Shown: in pieces, positions 53,601-59,600 of the stretch
How positions within the stretch are numbered: the stretch's first letter is position 1
Layout of the letters: every line of letters begins with the position of its first letter
DNA from: Aquatica leii
Lineage: Eukaryota; Arthropoda; Insecta; Coleoptera; Lampyridae
Reading direction: 5' to 3'
Assembly: GCA_035610365.1 (NCBI GenBank)
Contig: CM069439.1
Location: 7,812,001-7,876,000 of the forward strand
Length of the DNA: 64,000 nt
The notes under the pieces: generated by a model
Databases searched by the model: none
The model's input: only the letters and a program-made list of their open reading frames with translations
What the model was told of the DNA's origin: nothing
Translations under genes and position numbers: made by a program

Positions 53601-56600
53601 ACATTTTTCTGGTAATTAAAAAATGTGCAATTATTTTCTCACAATTTGGTTTCATGTAGGGCCTTTTTACACAACCACTTTTTTGTCGACACAAAATTTT
53701 GTAACCTAGCTCCCAACCTTTGATTTTTTAAATCTGAAATTTACATTTAGCCAACTATGTTAAATTTAATTTGAACAGTCTAAGAGCGCCAGTCAACTTT
53801 TTTGGGTCACTCCAACTGCAACCGATTTCAGTTTCCTCTCAGTATTTTCCATTCTGTCCTTCGTGTGGTAATATTTCTTTAATCACACAATCATAATCAC
53901 CACAATTCTCCATAGAGAATAAAGTTGCGTAAATCTTCATAAAAGTAAAATATGAAACAACCCGATCTTCAACTTTTTTTGTGATTTACGCTTCTAGTTT
54001 TTCAAAATTTTTTACTGTAACCTACAGTATTTAATATCCCATCCCTTGTAATTAAAAAAATGTATTTTCGTTGATACTTATCCCGATTTTTTAAATTTTT
54101 TACAGTGTCCTATAACTCCCAATTTGCTAACTTCTAGACGAATACTAAACCATTGTGATATATTCTACCGTATCTTTTCGAATAACTGTATCTAAAATAA
54201 GACTAAAGTTGTCATCTAAGTTTGAACTTTTTTGATAGTTCCCCGTTTTTTGCGCATTGTGTTGTCAATAGTAAAATATAGTAATAAGTTTAACCCACTG
54301 AAAATCTAATGTCTAAAAAAATTGATATGGTCAAGACCATATATTTTCACTCAAAAAACACAATTATTATTATTAGCTATTTGTTCGAGTCCGAATATTC
54401 AAAATTATAGACTATACATATGAGAAATATGTGTCAACTTCGATTTTATGACCCGTTGGTTGCATAGGAATTCCCTTAATTGGTGATTGTCCTTTTTGCT
54501 CTGCTGTAACCCTATTTGACAAGTAGATGTTATCCTCTTGCACTTATCTCTATTTAGCGCAATTTGTTCGAAACTTTTGCTATTCAGTGTTTCGTGGAAC
54601 TGGTTTTTATATCTTTTGCACTGACATCCCCGCTTCCTACCAATAAGTTCTCCTACAGTATGTACTTTGGCAGCCAGTTATGTTCATTACGAGTTATGTC
54701 GCCGACCCATCGTATACGCGATTTCATGAGAAGTATTTCAACAGGACTACTGTCCACGCCTTCTAGGATTTTATCGTTGGAGATCTTATGATACCATCTC
54801 ACTCCCATTAGCTGACGTAAGTGCTTGTGTTGTAGTTTTTTCAACTGTTTTAGGTGTTGGACGTAGAGTACCCATATTTCGAATCTGTAGAGTAGGATAG
54901 GGTAAGAATAACAACAGCGCGATAGATCTTCAGATTTGTTTTGAGGGATAGGTCGTGGTTAACAAAAACACGGTTCAAAAAAACTCTGGAGGCAGTATTT
55001 ATTTGGTTGTGGCTCTATCATTGAACATTTTTCTCAGATATTAAACACCATAGTGTCCACGCGAACAACAAATGAAACAGTAATATCTAAAAGTAGAAGA
55101 TTTATACTCCCCAAGCAGGAATTTCAAAACACAGCCCAAACATATAGTTACTCATAAAGTTAATATTACATTCAATACTAATTCCTAGAATCTTTTTTCT
55201 GCCATTAGCAGTTTTTTAACTACTGCCACTTGGAGACTGCGATAAGGAGATCGCAATTTTATCCAATTAGGACAGCTTAAAGCATTTATGTTAAATAAAC
55301 CAATCCCTAATGATACGGAAAGATCGCGGTTTTAACAACACTAACGCATTAAACAAGCACAAATACAATAAAGTTTCAGATATAAATCAGTTCCTACAAT
55401 TTTACCCAAGCAAGACACCCAAATTTGCCCAATAACAATATCTGGTACCAGCGCCATACCATTTTACAGTAATCGTTCGTAAAAATTCGATCCAAGTATT
55501 TCCTTGTTGAGTTGAAGGGACAATTAATTTCGAATCTAATAAAAATGCAAACTACATCAACGATATTTTTACCGTCTATTTGCCCTAATTTACATACAAA
55601 ATATGTCAAAGATGTTTATATAAATATCGTCATACCGGTCATGACAAAAACTTCTAGGTCCTCCCCATGCAGTACCAGCAAACTTATGTATATTTATTTC
55701 TTACGTTCTTCCCATTTTTGAGCCTTGTTTTTAGAATGTTCACATTCTTGTTTTTAGAATTTGATTGATATTTTCGTAATTCTAGTTTCCATTGTCTTTA
55801 TTTTCTCTTCGTTTTTTATCTTCTATGAAAATTTTTACGTGTTTTCATAGTGCAGTTATTATATCGGTAATTCCGTTTATTTCTAATCCGATTTTGGTTA
55901 AAGAACAGTTGATAATTTTGAAATGTTTAGTACATAATTCTATAATTAAGTATAATCAAGATTGTGGCATAAATTTGATGGTCGGCAAGTTACCTAGTAT
56001 TGAAGCAGCGCTGCCTTTGCCCTTGACTATAATCATCAAAATTATTATAAAGCCAAATACAGTACCATGAAAACTTCGCCGTGATAAAAAAATATAAACA
56101 TGTTACAAAAAATAACTCTTACTTGTTGCCTGAATTTTAAAAAATACTTCTCATAATACAAATAATAAAAAAAAATTATAATAAAACAGGAAGTTTAAAA
56201 ATAATAACCAGTCGAATCTCAATCAACTATTAAGCGGTCATAAGCTCTGAGGTCATGGTTGAAAGGACATTTTTCACGCCATGCTCAAGTACTAAAAACT
56301 GCATCAAAAAAGACTTGCAAAAATGTCCCAGAACTAACAAAAGGTAGATCAAAATAAGATGAGATTCCATAATGCAATTTAAACATCAAATCATTATTAT
56401 GGAATAGAAATAATAAAAAAAGAGGAGATAATAAATTGACGGGTGCATAAAAAGCTAGATTGATTCAAAAATTTACAATACTAGTAGTAGAACGGTGTTA
56501 AAAAATAACCACCTTGTTCAATGTTCGCCATGTTGAAGTTGACCTTTTAAATTAAAGACAATCATTTTATTATTTGAATGCTTTGTAAATAATTTGTTTC

Positions 56601-59600
56601 GACAATGACCGTATGCGTTGGTTATGTATGTACACATAATAAAATATATTCGCTGCTAATTTTTCAAACTTCCAAGAATTATTCCTATTTTGCAATTGTA
56701 TTGTATAACTGTCAATTGTTATTCAAAGTTTGTGTGCTCAAATCTCATTAAAATGTATTAACGATATATCGATAAGAACGTAGTTGCGATGTAGTAACTT
56801 TTTCTTATTTAAACGAATTTAGACAAAACATCGTTAGAAGACAGTGTGTGGGCGAACTAAAACATTAACAAGCAATCAAAATAAAACTTTGCATGTAGCT
56901 CATTAACTTAACAATCACCGTAATAATTAAATTTGGCTATAAATAATTTGCGATAATTACTATATACGTACACTAGAAAATATTTATTAAATTATAATCC
57001 AATTTGAAATTTATCGTTATTTCAAACTAGGCAAATATCAATTCTACTCTATTTTCATTAACTAACTTAACGGGTACAAAATAGGTAATGGGTAATATAA
57101 CGATTTAAGGAAACACGTTCAAAACCGAAAACATTAACTTCAGAGTGCACTTTAACTCAATCAAACAGCAACAGAGTACTTTAAATGGGGTAACGAATAT
57201 ATATTAACTAAGCCATGAAAAAACCTAGTGGCACCTACTCAAAATTATTCATAATAAACTAACGTTTACTACTTTACCGATACTAAAGCAGAAAATTTTA
57301 AAAATCGAGTTAAACAAAACGCCTTTTATATATATTTTTTACTGTGGAACAAAGTTCCAAAATATCGTTAATGCAAAAAATTTATTGTTTTTATATAGAT
57401 ACATCAACCTTTCAAATTAATGATATCTATACATAAATTTACTAATATCTAATCAGTCATTGACTCCGTACAACCAGAGTGGTTTTGCAAGATATCTTGT
57501 TTAAACATACAATGAGAAACAAGAAAAAAGATTATCCACACTCTAGACAATTTAATGGCACTGTAAGTGTAATTATTCAATCAAGTGTGTTGAGTTAAAG
57601 ATCTATTTTTTAATTTAAAAAAAACGTATATTTGTTATCGGTATATTAAAAGGTTGTTAATACTAAGATTGTTTGTTTGAAAATAATTTAAGTGCATCAA
57701 CAAATTTAATGATTAAATTTAACAAACGCAATTAATTATAATGCAAAAGTATCTCAAATATCCATGAGAAGTCAAATTTAACCAATTAATATTCTCAAAA
57801 ATAGTCATAATCTTGAGATTTGTAAAATCAAAAGCCTTTAAACATTACTGGTTTTGCAAAAATAGCTTCTGTGTGATAATTTAATTTAAAAATGAGTACT
57901 GTCACTACGTATTTGGAAATTTGATATTGAACGGTTGTTTAGAATTTTTTTTACAAAGATAAACACAGAATGAAGAAAAACTCGGTACTACTTCAGTCCA
58001 TCTATCGTCCATCTTTGAATCTGATACGCCACATTTTGCGATTTTTAACCAAAACTTAACTGGAATAAATTGTTTTAAACTTTTATGTCAAAATGCAATC
58101 CGCATTATTCCAGCTTCAAAAATGATATTTTCCGAGGGTTGAATGGTACTTTGTAAATGAATGTTTTCAGATTGCTAGCGTCTGTACCGGGTTTAGACTT
58201 TTCAAATTTCGTCTAAGATGTTTTTTCGGCGCTTTGTTCATGTAATGATTTCGGCATTTTGGACATTTTTGGCATTTTATCCAATAAACTTTTTCGGCAT
58301 TGACCGCTCTCGACATCTTGTTCACATACGTATTTTGGTAAAAATTGAGAGTTCGGAGATATTTCTGTTTGATGCCCTGCGAAGCATAGTCTTTTGCTTT
58401 TCGGCGTTTTCATCACGTTCAGCGATTTCTCCACAAGATTATTTTTGACGTTTGACCTTTTGTCTTTTCGGAATATGTCCAGGTCCGAACACAACAATAA
58501 TACAAATATATTATCGTTTACCATAACACCCAGCACAGCCAAAGAAAGCCAACATGATGCACAGCAGACGCGCTAGCTAAAAAAAGACAGAACAGGGACA
58601 TATAAGGCACCTGAACTCGTTTTCGAGAGCGGAAAAGAAATAATTCGCAGCAAACTAGCAACGAAATAAAAAAAAACTATGTAGAAACTTTTCAGGGATG
58701 AAGCACACAAAACTTTTCCTTACGGAGCCACAATCAAACAATCAAAACGCACTATCAAGCATTAGTCGACAAAAGTTAAGGAAATTCACAAGACTAATAA
58801 CAGAGCACTGCGCCTTAAAAAACATATTCATAAAATGGGATTGCAAAGTAGACCTTTACGCCGACGAGACTCCGCAGCATTTGTCACCGGTCCTTCTGCC
58901 CAACTATAAAGATCTGAGACTTATTGTAACCTTCTGCGTGTGTGTGTGAAAATCGCGGATTTTATGTCACATCTTCTCGTCCATCTTCGAATCTGTTATG
59001 CAATGAAAAGAAAATGAACTTTTTCATAGAATCTCCACTTTTTGCGATTTTTAGCCAAAATTTGATTTGAATAAGTTCTTTTAAATACCTGTAATTTTTA
59101 TGTCAAAATGCACAATCCGATGGCAATTATTCCAATATTTGAATAGTACTTTGCAAATAAATTTGTTTCAGGTTGCTAGTGTCTGTTTAAGTCCGGAAAA
59201 GCAGAATATAAAGCTAGCAAGAAAATAACGAGACGTCGAAATATCCATCACTAGAAAATTGCCAAGTTAGTCCAAATGGAATCTACCAAAAGCGGTAAAA
59301 CGTAAAATTACAAAAACAGAATGCAAAGTGTTGGTGCAGATGTGTAGAAAACATGTTCGTCATTTTACTGCATTTCATATACAGACCACAAGAACTCCTC
59401 GTTATAATACCCAGCACAGCAAAAGAAAGCCAACCAGATGCACAAATCGAGCCAACTTATTAGAGAATCTTAAACTATGAATAGTTGTGTCAATTGCTAC
59501 TAAACAACAGAGAATATCGATTTATTTAATAAACACTAAACTTGTATAATGATATCTATTTTCGTCTTAAGCGATTTCAATAAAAAACTAAATACTTAGG

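Noticed and set aside
58213..58542. Minus-strand 109-codon ORF
   Set aside because: Lies between the duplicated segments; Met/Lys/Ser text with a short internal repeat and no domain.
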